Below are positions 7,411 through 15,129 of a stretch of 41,196 nucleotides of DNA, piece after piece. The stretch covers positions 501,953 through 543,148 of the forward strand of contig LFJO01000005.1 in NCBI GenBank assembly GCA_001038565.1, written 5' to 3'. A program made the position numbers and the translations under genes. The notes beneath the pieces were generated by a model that was not told the DNA's origin, did not search any database, and worked only from the letters and a program-made list of their open reading frames with translations. Source of the stretch: Alkalihalobacillus pseudalcaliphilus (GTDB lineage Bacteria > Bacillota > Bacilli > Bacillales > Bacillaceae_D). The first letter of the stretch is position 1. Every line of letters starts with the position of its first letter.

Positions 7411-8463
7411 TCAATATTTGATTTTCTTGTGAACTTGCGTCATTTGTTTCCATTTCTTTTTTTCAGCGGAGGCAAGACGAGCATTCTGTTTTCGGGCCGC
7501 ATAGGCAAGTTCACGTTGCAGTTTTACGTAACTTTGCCATCTACTCTCATCTAATTCTCCAGTGGATCGTGCTTCTTTAATCGCACATCCTGGTTCACTT
7601 TTATGAGAGCAATCGGCAAAACGGCAATGATCGGTCAGAGCAGAAATGTCAGCAAATGATCCAGCTAAACTATCAGCGTCTTCTGCCCATAATTGCCATT
7701 CGCGCATGCCGGGAGTATCAATAATCACGCCACCTTCTGGTAATAGTAATAACTCCCTATGTGTCGTTGTATGGCGTCCCCTTTTATCATCGTCGCGTAC
7801 GGATCCTGTCTTTTGAATCTCTTCATTTAAAAGAGCATTAATCAGTGTTGATTTACCAACACCAGAGCTACCCATTAAGACGACGGTATCATCTGGCTGA
7901 ATAAGTCTTTGCAGGTCTTCTTTTCCCAACTCAGTGGCTGAACTCCAAATGATGACCGGAACACCGAGTGAGATGGACTCAGCCTCTTGCTTATGATTGT
8001 TAGGGTCATCAGCTAGATCTGCTTTTGAAAATACGAGAAATGGAGTGGCTCCACTTTCCCAAACTGCCGTTAAATAGCGCTCTATTTTTCGAGGGTTTAA
8101 AGGTTCTTCGGCGCTCATTACAATTAAAACCTTTGTTACATTTGTTGCAATAATTTGTATGTCCGTTTGTAAACCAGCGACTTGACGCGAAATGCTACTG
8201 TAACGAGGTAAAATTTCATCAATAATAACATCATCTGTCGTCGTTACATCACGAAGTACTACCCAATCACCAACAGCTGGAAAGTCCATACGTGACTTGG
8301 CGTCGTGATGCATTTTCCCTTTTACAACAGCTGAAGCGGTACCAGTTAATGTTTCTACGGTGTATCGACCCTTTTGTTCGGTAATAACACGAGCAAGGAG
8401 TTTTTCTTCACCTGTATAATTCAATTCATCTTTATAAGCTAAACGTTTTTGTAATAAATTCAA
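7411..8463 (-). CDS. rsgA: RsgA-type ribosome small-subunit-dependent GTPase (paralogue)
   Basis: A 350-residue circularly permuted GTPase of the RsgA/YjeQ/CpgA family. An N-terminal OB-fold (about 20-85, AVGDWVVL) is followed by the G motifs in permuted order: G4 FSKADL (145-150), G1 GSSGVGKST (198-206) and G3 DTPGM (249-253). A C-terminal zinc site comprises C280, C285, H287 and C293. RsgA checks late 30S maturation and releases factors in a GTP-dependent way. The length exceeds the roughly 300 residues of the housekeeping CpgA/YloQ, and the gene is not in the usual phosphatase/kinase operon, so this is probably a second copy. TTG at 8463 has AGGAGG 8 nt upstream. Expression appears controlled by a leader-peptide attenuator at 8494-8703. 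Confidence 0.93.
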   Translation of the reverse strand: MNLLQKRLAYKDELNYTGEEKLLARVITEQKGRYTVETLTGTASAVVKGKMHHDAKSRMDFPAVGDWVVLRDVTTTDDVIIDEILPRYSSISRQVAGLQTDIQIIATNVTKVLIVMSAEEPLNPRKIERYLTAVWESGATPFLVFSKADLADDPNNHKQEAESISLGVPVIIWSSATELGKEDLQRLIQPDDTVVLMGSSGVGKSTLINALLNEEIQKTGSVRDDDKRGRHTTTHRELLLLPEGGVIIDTPGMREWQLWAEDADSLAGSFADISALTDHCRFADCSHKSEPGCAIKEARSTGELDESRWQSYVKLQRELAYAARKQNARLASAEKKKWKQMTQVHKKIKY

Positions 8464-8493
8464 GATTGTTTCCTCCTAATTTGTATGCATAAT

Positions 8494-8532
8494 AAAAAAG
8501 CTTGAACAATGGTTCCCATCATCCAAACTTTT
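8494..8532 (-). terminator. Attenuator terminator in the rsgA leader
   Basis: On the minus strand AAAAGTTTGGATGATGG (8532-8516), loop GAA and CCATTGTTCAAGCTTTT (8512-8496) form 17 contiguous pairs counting G-U, followed by a T tract to 8494. It lies between the leader peptide and the rsgA ribosome binding site, so it would terminate transcription before rsgA. Its 5' arm contains GATGATGG (8523-8516), which is exactly complementary to CCATCATC (8594-8587) inside the leader ORF, giving a competing antiterminator. Confidence 0.85.
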
Positions 8533-8566
8533 GCATACGAAACTAAGATTACATACGTAATAAACG

Positions 8567-8641
8567 CTAGTTCTTTATTAAAAGGTGATGATGGTATCCT
8601 ATTTTTACATGTGGTTGTGTTTCTATACGTAAAATTGACAT
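8567..8641 (-). CDS. Leader peptide (24 residues) controlling rsgA
   Basis: The peptide begins MSILRIETQPHVKIGY, continues with three consecutive His and ends LLIKN. ATG at 8641 has AAGGTG 6 nt upstream (8653-8648); an ATG at 8647 touches that site and is less likely. The leader's own start region AAGGTGATG (8653-8645) is exactly complementary to CATCACCTT (8590-8582), which encodes the His-His-Leu codons. The same block overlaps the segment that can pair with the terminator arm. This is the arrangement of ribosome-mediated attenuation: a stalled ribosome frees the CCATCATC segment to form the antiterminator. The His run may reflect RNA pairing constraints rather than histidine sensing. Confidence 0.8.
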   Translation of the reverse strand: MSILRIETQPHVKIGYHHHLLIKN

Positions 8642-8674
8642 AGCCATCACCTTCTCTCTTATTTTATATTTTAC

Positions 8675-8703
8675 ATCATATATTAAATAATTCCATGTGT
8701 AAA
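8675..8703 (-). promoter_or_regulatory. Promoter of the rsgA leader transcript
   Basis: On the minus strand TTTACA (8703-8698), a 17-bp spacer and TATGAT (8680-8675) match a SigA promoter. The predicted start at about 8668 leaves room for the leader ribosome binding site and gives a leader of roughly 205 nt before rsgA. Confidence 0.75.
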
Positions 8704-8804
8704 GAGTAGAATTGTGTTAATTTAGAAAGTAGGGAAATGATTGAAAATATAGAAAATATTATTGCTCAGGAAATAATTGAATTTTTTGAAAGTTGGAGGT
8801 TGCT

Positions 8805-9209
8805 ATGGCTAAAGGGATGATACATCATATTGAGTTATATGTTTCTGATTTAACGAAAAGTAAGCAATTCTGGGGCTGGCTGTTAGAGGAGCTTGGATAT
8901 GAGCCTTTTCAAGAGTGGGAGGAAGGGCAAAGTTGGAAGCTGGGTTCAACATATCTAGTATTTGTTCAGGTACAAGAAAAGTATTCAAAGATAAGTTATC
9001 ATCGCTGTCGGGTGGGGTTAAATCATTTGGCGTTTTCAGCAGAATCTAAGCAACAAGTGGACCAATTTACGGAAGAGTTGATAAAACGCGGTTTTCCGAT
9101 CTTATATGAAAATAAGCATCCTTATGCAGGAGGACCCGAACATTATGCCGTCTATTTCGAAGACCCAGATCGAATGAAAGTAGAAATCGTAGCTCCAACC
9201 GAAATCTAG
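8805..9209 (+). CDS. VOC-family (glyoxalase/bleomycin-resistance-like) protein
   Basis: 134 residues with a glyoxalase/VOC fold. GMIHHIELYVSDLTKSKQFW opens the first beta-alpha-beta-beta unit (metal-ligand His). VGLNHLAFSAESKQQVDQF opens the second (second His), and YAVYFEDPDRMKVEIVAP closes it with the conserved DPD and terminal Glu ligand. VOC proteins are metal-dependent lyases, dioxygenases or antibiotic-binding proteins; no substrate can be assigned. ATG at 8805 is preferred over TTG at 8793 because GGAGGT lies just upstream of the former. It is monocistronic as far as can be seen. Confidence 0.88.
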   Translation: MAKGMIHHIELYVSDLTKSKQFWGWLLEELGYEPFQEWEEGQSWKLGSTYLVFVQVQEKYSKISYHRCRVGLNHLAFSAESKQQVDQFTEELIKRGFPILYENKHPYAGGPEHYAVYFEDPDRMKVEIVAPTEI

Positions 9210-9277
9210 TCATTCCTAGTAACGATAAGTAGTCAACCTAATGTAACTTTTATTTAAAAAAGGGGTGAATATAAATA

Positions 9278-10045
9278 ATGCCAGAAGTAAATATCGTAGA
9301 CACAACCGTAGAAATACTCGACGGAGTTGGAAGCTACTGCTTGCGTAGCATGAAACAAACGAACGGCTATCAAAGGAAACAAAACTGGCTTAAGCAAGAA
9401 CTTGAAGTTGGCTTAAGATATGTCCAAATCTTAGAAGGGAAAAAACAAAAAGGGTTCATTGAATATACCGAAAGTGAAAATGCATCACGGGCCATCTATG
9501 CGGACGGTTATATCGTTATTCATTGCCTTTGGGTATCAGATAACCAAGCTGGTTATGGGAGCCAGTTAATCCAAACATGTATAAGTGAAGCGAAAGAAAA
9601 ACAACAGAAAGGTGTAGTAGTTGTTACTAATAACCAAACAGGTTGGGCCCCGAGCAAAGAGGTTTTTATCAAAAATGGCTTTGTTAAGGTCGATGAAGCA
9701 CTAGATGAGTTCGAGCTGTTTGTTTACAAATGTACAGAAACGGACAACAATCCGTATTTTCCGACAAATTGGAAGGAACGCACGAATATCTATCAAGATT
9801 TAACCATCCTTCGTTCATTTCAATGTCCTTATGTCGAGGTGGCAACCGAAAATGTAAGAATCGCGGCTGAGCAAATAGGGATTCCGCTTACTGTTATTGA
9901 TTTAAAAACCTCAGAGGATATAAAAGAATTGGCACCGACTCCCTACGGAATTTATCATGTTCTATTTAAAGGGAAATTGATAAGCTTCCATCGATTAACA
10001 GCTCGAACGGCGTACAAGAAAATAAAGGCACTACTAGAAGAATAG
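9278..10045 (+). CDS. yoaP: YoaP-like GNAT N-acetyltransferase with C-terminal YoaP domain
   Basis: A 255-residue two-domain protein matching the layout of Bacillus subtilis YoaP. The N-terminal GNAT half (about 1-150) includes IVIHCLWVSDNQAGYGSQLI, with the acetyl-CoA loop QAGYGS, then GVVVVTNNQTGWAPSKEVF and KNGFVKVDE. The C-terminal half (about 165-255) is thioredoxin-like, with SFQCPYVE carrying a conserved Cys, and ends in a conserved lysine-rich helix. The substrate is unknown. ATG at 9278 is preceded by AAAAGGGGTG, which sits in a sequence (TAACTTTTATTTAAAAAAGG) resembling the shared terminus of the window's repeats. The TPR gene follows 36 bp later, probably in the same transcript. 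Confidence 0.85.
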   Translation: MPEVNIVDTTVEILDGVGSYCLRSMKQTNGYQRKQNWLKQELEVGLRYVQILEGKKQKGFIEYTESENASRAIYADGYIVIHCLWVSDNQAGYGSQLIQTCISEAKEKQQKGVVVVTNNQTGWAPSKEVFIKNGFVKVDEALDEFELFVYKCTETDNNPYFPTNWKERTNIYQDLTILRSFQCPYVEVATENVRIAAEQIGIPLTVIDLKTSEDIKELAPTPYGIYHVLFKGKLISFHRLTARTAYKKIKALLEE

Positions 10046-10081
10046 GCTCTTGAAAAACCAATTAAGAAAGGTGTTGTTTAC

Positions 10082-10678
10082 TTGTCTGAATTAGAAGTAC
10101 TACAAGAGAAAATAAAAGTAGCATTAATTCAATATGAACAAAAAGAATTGTATGAGCAAGCATTAAAGGTTTATGAAGAAGTTGAAATGAAGCTAAGTCA
10201 TCTCGAGCGAGAAACAAACACATCAATGAACCAAGATTTGATTTATAAAGAGTTAGCACAAATATATTTAAGAAAAGCAAGCATGCTACGTGCCATGCAA
10301 AGGATAAGCGAGGCTGAGCAAGCAAACCAATCAGAGCTTTTTTATGCGGAAAAATCAGGAGACGAAATCGCTTTTGCTCAATCATTATTTTCGACAGGTG
10401 TACAGAAAATCTCAACTGGCGAAAAAGAAAAAGGGCTAGACTATCTAGAAAAAGCCAAGGCTGTATTTCGAACAGGCAACACGGTTGACCATCAGCAAGG
10501 ATTAGGCTGGTATTGGATTATCCAAGCAGATTTAGCCAACGCAGGATATACGAAACGATCAAAAGAAGAAATTATCCAATATGGCGAGCAAGCATTAAGC
10601 ATCCTAGAAAAAATCAATAATCCACAAGGAATCAAAAGAGCCAAAGCTGCTCAAAAACAAGCGTTAAAAGAGCTATAG
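10082..10678 (+). CDS. TPR-like helical protein
   Basis: A 198-residue all-helical protein with degenerate tetratricopeptide units: ELYEQALKVYEEVEMKL, IYKELAQIYLRKASML, AFAQSLFSTGVQKISTGE, KGLDYLEKAKAVF and IQYGEQALSILEKI. Such proteins are protein-binding scaffolds. TTG at 10082 has AAAGGTG 8 nt upstream. It lies 36 bp after the YoaP-like gene with no terminator between. No catalytic motif is present and the partner is unknown. Confidence 0.7.
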   Translation: MSELEVLQEKIKVALIQYEQKELYEQALKVYEEVEMKLSHLERETNTSMNQDLIYKELAQIYLRKASMLRAMQRISEAEQANQSELFYAEKSGDEIAFAQSLFSTGVQKISTGEKEKGLDYLEKAKAVFRTGNTVDHQQGLGWYWIIQADLANAGYTKRSKEEIIQYGEQALSILEKINNPQGIKRAKAAQKQALKEL

Positions 10679-10692
10679 CGGAAGAAAATATA

Positions 10693-10880
10693 GGCAGACT
10701 CCCGAAGGACGTAGTGGCGACTATTTAAACAGTTGGCCCGTTTACAACTCCATCACCATTAGGAGTCGCACGCACAAAAAGGGAGCAGTATCCTGTTAAG
10801 GTCATTTATCACGAGATGGATGACGAGCTAACTTCAAGGCACTAACCATCGTCACTAGATACACGTTCATATAAAAGGAG
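10693..10880 (+). repeat. Chimeric dispersed repeat
   Basis: The left end GCAGACTCCCGAAGGACGTAG resembles the family at 2555/19297. From GTAGTGGCGACTATTTAAACAG onward it matches the family at 4178 and, inverted, at 33880, including GGAGTCGCACGCACAAAAAG and GAGATGGATGACGAGCTAAC. The junction lies in a GACGTAGTGG/AGTAGTGGC stretch shared by both parents. It ends CGTTCATATAAAAGGAG, which supplies the ribosome binding site of the next gene. Confidence 0.75.
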
Positions 10881-10888
10881 ACAAACCA

Positions 10889-11104
10889 TTGAAACTAATC
10901 ATTTATACAACTCTATTAATCCTCGGACCGATCCTTCTATTAGGGAGTCACTTTTTGCTCAGTGATCACTTCTTAGAATGGCCAATCAAAGTAATGGGTG
11001 GCGGATTATTCCTTGTGACCTCATTTTTCCTTTATGGAGATGACAGCTCGCAATCAGAGACACAAAAGGAAATTAAAGAGAATAATCAAAATCGACCAAG
11101 GTAA
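10889..11104 (+). CDS. Small two-helix membrane protein
   Basis: 71 residues, with helices at about 4-24 (IIYTTLLILGPILLLGSHFLL) and 33-50, then a polar acidic/Asn-rich tail. The start is TTG at 10889 with AAGGAG 8 nt upstream; that ribosome binding site is the last base-block of the preceding dispersed repeat. No family is recognised. Confidence 0.65.
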   Translation: MKLIIYTTLLILGPILLLGSHFLLSDHFLEWPIKVMGGGLFLVTSFFLYGDDSSQSETQKEIKENNQNRPR

Positions 11105-11158
11105 AGTTAGGATAAATATGGTAAACTTATAGATAGCTAATATAAAGGAGTGAGGAAG

Positions 11159-11197
11159 ATGAAACAGATCCAGGCTTATCAGGTGATTGAAAAGTAA
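11159..11197 (+). CDS. 12-codon open frame with ribosome binding site (remnant or leader)
   Basis: AAAGGAGTGAGG precedes ATG at 11159, which encodes MKQIQAYQVIEK and then stops. It looks like the first codons of a normal protein, left behind by a deletion or frameshift, or a short leader ahead of the GNAT gene that starts 65 bp later. No terminator or competing hairpin was seen, so regulation is unsupported. Confidence 0.35.
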   Translation: MKQIQAYQVIEK

Positions 11198-11261
11198 AGA
11201 AATGAGATATTCTTCTTTTCAATCTAAGTGTCAGAATTCAAAAATTGAAAAGAGGAAAAGA

Positions 11262-11801
11262 ATGTATAGCGAACAAGAACTGAAAATTCGACCTATTCAA
11301 ACTGAAGATTTACCTGTGTTATGGGAGCTTATTTATAAAGAAGATAACCCAGAATGGAAAAAATGGGATGCCCCTTATTTTCCACATCAAGCAATACCTT
11401 TTGAAGCATTTATGAAAGATGCGGATCAGTGGGTAGATGCTGAGGATGTTTGGATAATTACGATTGATGAACAGATTTGTGGAACCGTATCTTATTATTA
11501 TGAGGATGCTCAAAAGAAGTGGCTTGAGATGGGAATTATCTTTTACCGCGGTACCGATTGGGGAAAAGGGCTTGGCACACGGGCCCTACGATTGTGGATG
11601 AATCATCTTTTTACAACAATGCCTCTTGAGCGTGTTGGTTTAACGACGTGGTCTGGAAATAAGCGCATGATTAGGGCCGCTGAGAAACTTGGCATGATGA
11701 TGGAGGCACGCATTCGAAAAGTGAGGTATTATAACGAAACTTATTATGATTCGATTCGGATGGGGATTTTACGTGAAGAGTGGGAGCATATCGATAATTG
11801 A
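11262..11801 (+). CDS. GNAT acetyltransferase
   Basis: 179 residues of RimL-like GNAT type. Features are LKIRPIQTEDLPVLWEL (beta 1/helix 1), DVWIITIDEQICGTVSYYYED (beta 2-3), WLEMGIIFYRGTDWGKGLGT (beta 4 and the acetyl-CoA loop GTDWGKGLGT), LERVGLTTWSGNKRMIRAAE (beta 5) and KLGMMMEARIRKVRYYNETY. ATG at 11262 is preferred, with AGAGGAAAAG just upstream; an open frame extends to TTG at 11187 but without a plausible site. The substrate is unknown. A terminator follows at 11821. Confidence 0.85.
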   Translation: MYSEQELKIRPIQTEDLPVLWELIYKEDNPEWKKWDAPYFPHQAIPFEAFMKDADQWVDAEDVWIITIDEQICGTVSYYYEDAQKKWLEMGIIFYRGTDWGKGLGTRALRLWMNHLFTTMPLERVGLTTWSGNKRMIRAAEKLGMMMEARIRKVRYYNETYYDSIRMGILREEWEHIDN

Positions 11802-11820
11802 ATATGGTAACACACACAAA

Positions 11821-11852
11821 AAGAGTAGCTGTAAAAGCTATTCTTTTTTTTT
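11821..11852 (+). terminator. Intrinsic terminator of the GNAT gene
   Basis: AAGAGTAGCT-GTAAA-AGCTATTCTT, with one G-U pair, is followed by a T tract. Confidence 0.85.
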
Positions 11853-11946
11853 GTATAAAATTAATAATCTTGGAAAATGACAACATTTTCAGAGGTAGAT
11901 ATGTTAGGATGGTACACGGATTACTTAATAAGGAGGGCTATATTTC

Positions 11947-12432
11947 GTGTTAAAGAAAATACGAACATTCATCATTATTATCTCCATTTTACTTCTACTT
12001 CCTCACATACTAGGAATTGTTATCGGTGTATTTACCTCTGAACTTTCTAAAGAAACGCGCGAACGATTAGCCGCTTCTGATGTGAACTCTTATTCACTAG
12101 ATGAAGAGATTGACTTTGAACATCGTAGCTTTCATGTGAAGACTCTGGGTCTGTATGAGGACTCCTCTTTTGTACACATCAATTCAAGTAATAATTTGCG
12201 TGGAGGGTGGTCTTTTGGTGGTGAGAATATGACACTTATTGATGACCAAGGTAATGAAGCCGCTTTCTCATCGTCAAGTAGCACATATTTAGGATATAAA
12301 GCCGTCCATCGTCTTTCATTTGAGCCACTTTCAAAAGAGACAGAGTATGTGATAGTAAGAGTAGAAAGATATGACCGTTTGGTAGAAGAGAAAATTATAT
12401 TAACGAAAGGGGACGGTGATCATGGCTCATAA
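11947..12432 (+). CDS. Membrane-anchored extracellular hypothetical protein
   Basis: 161 residues, with one N-terminal membrane anchor (about 5-30, FIIIISILLLLPHILGIVIG) and a beta-rich outer domain (SFHVKTLGLYEDSSFVHI, VIVRVERYDRLVEEKIIL). GTG at 11947 has AAGGAGG 9 nt upstream. Its last 11 bp overlap the start of the next gene, which has similar topology, so the two are co-translated. No family is recognised. Confidence 0.65.
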   Translation: MLKKIRTFIIIISILLLLPHILGIVIGVFTSELSKETRERLAASDVNSYSLDEEIDFEHRSFHVKTLGLYEDSSFVHINSSNNLRGGWSFGGENMTLIDDQGNEAAFSSSSSTYLGYKAVHRLSFEPLSKETEYVIVRVERYDRLVEEKIILTKGDGDHGS

Positions 12433-13015
12433 GGGAAAGAGAAAAGAATACATAAAATGGGGAATTGCAGGGCTGTTAGTAGCTTGTGTCCTTCTATATT
12501 CTCCCTATCTTGTCTATTTTCAATATCTCTCACCAGAGAATACGCTCAGGTATTCGGAAAAGTCGATGCATTATGGACCATCCGACATTATTGATGAGAG
12601 AAAAGTAAATTCTAGCATTATTTATTTGTCTACATATAAAGATTGGTTTTCTGCCTCACATGTTGAGCGAAAGTGGGGGATTTTCTGGCAACATCGTAAC
12701 GGTGGTGGTATAAAGAAGAACTCAGAGGAAGCGATCACACATATTTTTGGTAGTTCTTTCAAGGGTGAACCTGCTATATCGTACATGGGAGGTTATGTTT
12801 CTGACCCTGAAATTGATGTGATTGAAGTGGAATTAGATCACGAGACATTACAAGAGCCCGTTAATGATCAACAATTATTTTTAGTCGTATGGAAAGGTGG
12901 AAGGTCTTATGAAGTCTTGAGAAGCTATCGAGGGTTAAATGAAGAAGGGGACGTACTCTATGAATACGAGCATCCCCGAATGGATAACGTTCGATACTTT
13001 GATGAGGTTGAATGA
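12422..13015 (+). CDS. Membrane-anchored extracellular hypothetical protein
   Basis: 197 residues with a basic N-terminus (AHKGKRKEY), one membrane anchor (about 12-32) and an outer domain with several aromatic/Gly strands (WGIFWQHRNGGG, LFLVVWKGGRSYEVL). ATG at 12422 is preferred over GTG at 12416 because AAAGGGG at 12406-12412 is better spaced. It overlaps the previous gene by 11 bp. The two proteins may form a complex at the cell surface, inferred from operon structure and shared topology only. Confidence 0.65.
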   Translation: MAHKGKRKEYIKWGIAGLLVACVLLYSPYLVYFQYLSPENTLRYSEKSMHYGPSDIIDERKVNSSIIYLSTYKDWFSASHVERKWGIFWQHRNGGGIKKNSEEAITHIFGSSFKGEPAISYMGGYVSDPEIDVIEVELDHETLQEPVNDQQLFLVVWKGGRSYEVLRSYRGLNEEGDVLYEYEHPRMDNVRYFDEVE

Positions 13016-13033
13016 GTAAGATTTACATAGCAA

Positions 13034-13912
13034 CTATAAAAAGATACGTGTGGCGTAGTCAGGTAAAAAGCGAACCTGTTGTAAGTATTTGATCATATTT
13101 TGCTCATCTTGGAAAGGGTATTTAAAATCAAAATGAGAGGCAACGGTAAGGGATAGCTCTCGAAATAACTCGGCTATCGTAAAAATTGAATCCCACATTT
13201 CTTCGTAATCAGGTCCTGTATAAGTTGAGGCGTAACGCTCCCAGAGTGTCGTAGGCATATATTTTTGATAATGTTTTCCTAATGCACCAGTTGATACTTG
13301 AAAGTCATGTTGTATACCAATCCACCATTCCATCATTCGGTGAAGGGAGTCTCGTGATGTCGCCTCATACATCGCTTTGGCATATGGTAGTTCTTTGCGC
13401 CAAAGGGCTTTCGCTACATTTTGTAAGCACCACCAAAAATTATTTGTGAAGCTATCAAACTCTAATTCAGTCGGTGGTTTAATTACGTACATTGAATGAT
13501 TCGCATTAGGCATTTTCGGGAGTAGTGAATGTGGGTCAAGTAAGGGTTGATTAAGTGTATCACTAGAATACGTACGTTCCATTTCTTCTGGCGTTTTTAG
13601 ACGTAAATCGATCCGGTTTCCATCTGTAAAAAGCATTTGGTATGCATACGTATGTGTAAATGTTGAAGCCCCTGTTGAAAAGTTTAAATCAGGTTCTTGC
13701 AGCATTAATCGTTCTCCGAAAGGCGTAATCCAGCTTTTATCCGTTATAAAAGGTTTTATTTCTGTCACGACATAAACAATATCGTAATCTTGAAAAAGGT
13801 CTGGCTGGATCGCTGGATTTGTTCGTGAACCGTTCATATAAACCGCAAGAATTCTTCGATCATGGGTTGCCACAGTTAAAATAGTTTCAAGCATTTCTTG
13901 ATATGTTCGCAT
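13034..13912 (-). CDS. aadK: Aminoglycoside 6-adenylyltransferase (AadK type)
   Basis: A 292-residue nucleotidyltransferase closely resembling Bacillus AadK, which adenylylates streptomycin. The N-terminal domain has the nucleotidyltransferase signature GSRTNP at 28-33 and QDYDIVYVV at 41-49, whose paired Asp residues (42, 44) bind Mg, plus GNRIDLRL with a third carboxylate. The C-terminal helical domain contains TEFEFD-like and NNFWWCLQNVAKALWRKELPYA segments typical of the family. ATG at 13912 has an AGGGGGA site just upstream. It is chromosomal and single-gene, with no mobile-element signs, so it is likely intrinsic. Actual resistance spectrum cannot be judged from sequence alone. Confidence 0.9.
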   Translation of the reverse strand: MRTYQEMLETILTVATHDRRILAVYMNGSRTNPAIQPDLFQDYDIVYVVTEIKPFITDKSWITPFGERLMLQEPDLNFSTGASTFTHTYAYQMLFTDGNRIDLRLKTPEEMERTYSSDTLNQPLLDPHSLLPKMPNANHSMYVIKPPTELEFDSFTNNFWWCLQNVAKALWRKELPYAKAMYEATSRDSLHRMMEWWIGIQHDFQVSTGALGKHYQKYMPTTLWERYASTYTGPDYEEMWDSIFTIAELFRELSLTVASHFDFKYPFQDEQNMIKYLQQVRFLPDYATRIFL

Positions 13913-14063
13913 ACTTTCCCCCTACTGAGTCCTATGATTATAGCTCTTGTTAATAGTATAGTGTGATTGAGAGGTTTAGGCTAGGTCAAAAGAAGGGATA
14001 CGTCTATATAATGGTTGTTTTCGTATGATTTAGTGATAAAAGTTTTACAAGGAGTTGTCGTCA

Positions 14064-14891
14064 ATGAATTCAAGAATGTTAGCGATTCTTTTAGCAAGTA
14101 TCGTATTTATTATTGCAGAGCCAATCCGTGCTTCGATACAAAATGAACCGCTATCTGATATTTATTTAACGGTTGTAGCGATTTTAGGTGTCGTTGTCAT
14201 TGGTACGGGTGTTCGCTTTTACTTCAAAATGCGTTCTCGGAAACAGGCGATCGAACGTGCAAAAGGGGAAAATCAGTTTGAGAAATTAGCGACGGAGACT
14301 TTAGATGAAGGTGAATACGCTTACCAAGAGCCATTTTGGATGATTCATAACCATCCAGTCCAAATTTTTAATGAAAATAAGCAAGCAGTAGCAAGCTTTC
14401 AGTTTCGATTTAAGAATAGCTTTGAGAAATGGGTGTCATTACTCGGGTTTATTGATTATCGTAACGTGGAGGTTAAAGACCATATTACAGGTGATACGAT
14501 TTATTTTGAACATATACCGATGCGTCAATCGCTTTGGCGTGACAGATGGATTGTTTACAAAAATAATGAAGAGCATGCCAAGTTTGAAACAGCCAAAATT
14601 TCAAGAAAACAATTGGAAAATCAAATGTTATTCTTATATCAACCACAGGGCGGCCCTCAATATGAGGTAATCAGTCCAAGACTTAGCCGAGAGACAGAAA
14701 TTAAAGAAGAAAACGACGGACCTGTGATTTTAATGGCTAACCGAACGTTTCTTGGAATCAAAGGAAAAGGTAAAGAAGGCAATCGCGGACGTAAGCATGA
14801 ATTAGATGACCGTATGCCAGGGCAACTATCTTTTATTGAGAAAGTAGGTATGTATCAGCAAGCCATTGTGAAAGTAGGGAATAGCCGCTAA
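14064..14891 (+). CDS. Two-helix membrane protein with cytoplasmic domain
   Basis: 275 residues with membrane segments at about 4-21 and 34-53, then a basic stretch (KMRSRKQAIERAK) and a roughly 210-residue soluble domain. That domain contains paired strands (VQIFNENKQAVASFQFRF and GDTIYFEHIPMRQSLW) reminiscent of a tubby/LURP-like barrel, which is only an impression. ATG at 14064 is preferred over TTG at 14055 because AAGGAG lies immediately before the latter and 9 nt before the former. No family is recognised. Confidence 0.65.
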   Translation: MNSRMLAILLASIVFIIAEPIRASIQNEPLSDIYLTVVAILGVVVIGTGVRFYFKMRSRKQAIERAKGENQFEKLATETLDEGEYAYQEPFWMIHNHPVQIFNENKQAVASFQFRFKNSFEKWVSLLGFIDYRNVEVKDHITGDTIYFEHIPMRQSLWRDRWIVYKNNEEHAKFETAKISRKQLENQMLFLYQPQGGPQYEVISPRLSRETEIKEENDGPVILMANRTFLGIKGKGKEGNRGRKHELDDRMPGQLSFIEKVGMYQQAIVKVGNSR

Positions 14892-14956
14892 GAATGTAAC
14901 ATCTATTCCGGAAATTTTAATGATCTTCATCACTCATTAATCTTTCAAAGTAAACT

Positions 14957-15058
14957 AACATGGCGAGTCGAATGCCCATTTAATTCCTCACAGGACACGG
15001 AGCCTTATTTTTGGTAGGGGAGAGTAGTGCTCCGTGTTTGCACGAACGTTCATGTTTA
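14957..15058 (+). repeat. Partial dispersed repeat
   Basis: A decayed 3' part of the 2555/19297 family: CACAGGACACGGAGCCTTAT, TTTTGGTAGGGGAGAGTAGTGC, TCCGTGTTTGCACGAACGTTCATG. It lies ahead of the HIT gene and lacks the left half. The rest of 14892-15129 shows nothing else I can name. Confidence 0.65.
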
Positions 15059-15129
15059 ATGAAACCTTGCCTTCCCTCCTTACGTCTAATTGAGTGATTG
15101 TTATGAACGAAAATGAAGGGGCGGATAAA

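Noticed and set aside
13913-14040. Leader-type regulation of aadK
   Set aside because: I looked for a leader ORF and competing hairpins like those before rsgA and saw none; only an imperfect promoter with an overlong spacer is present.
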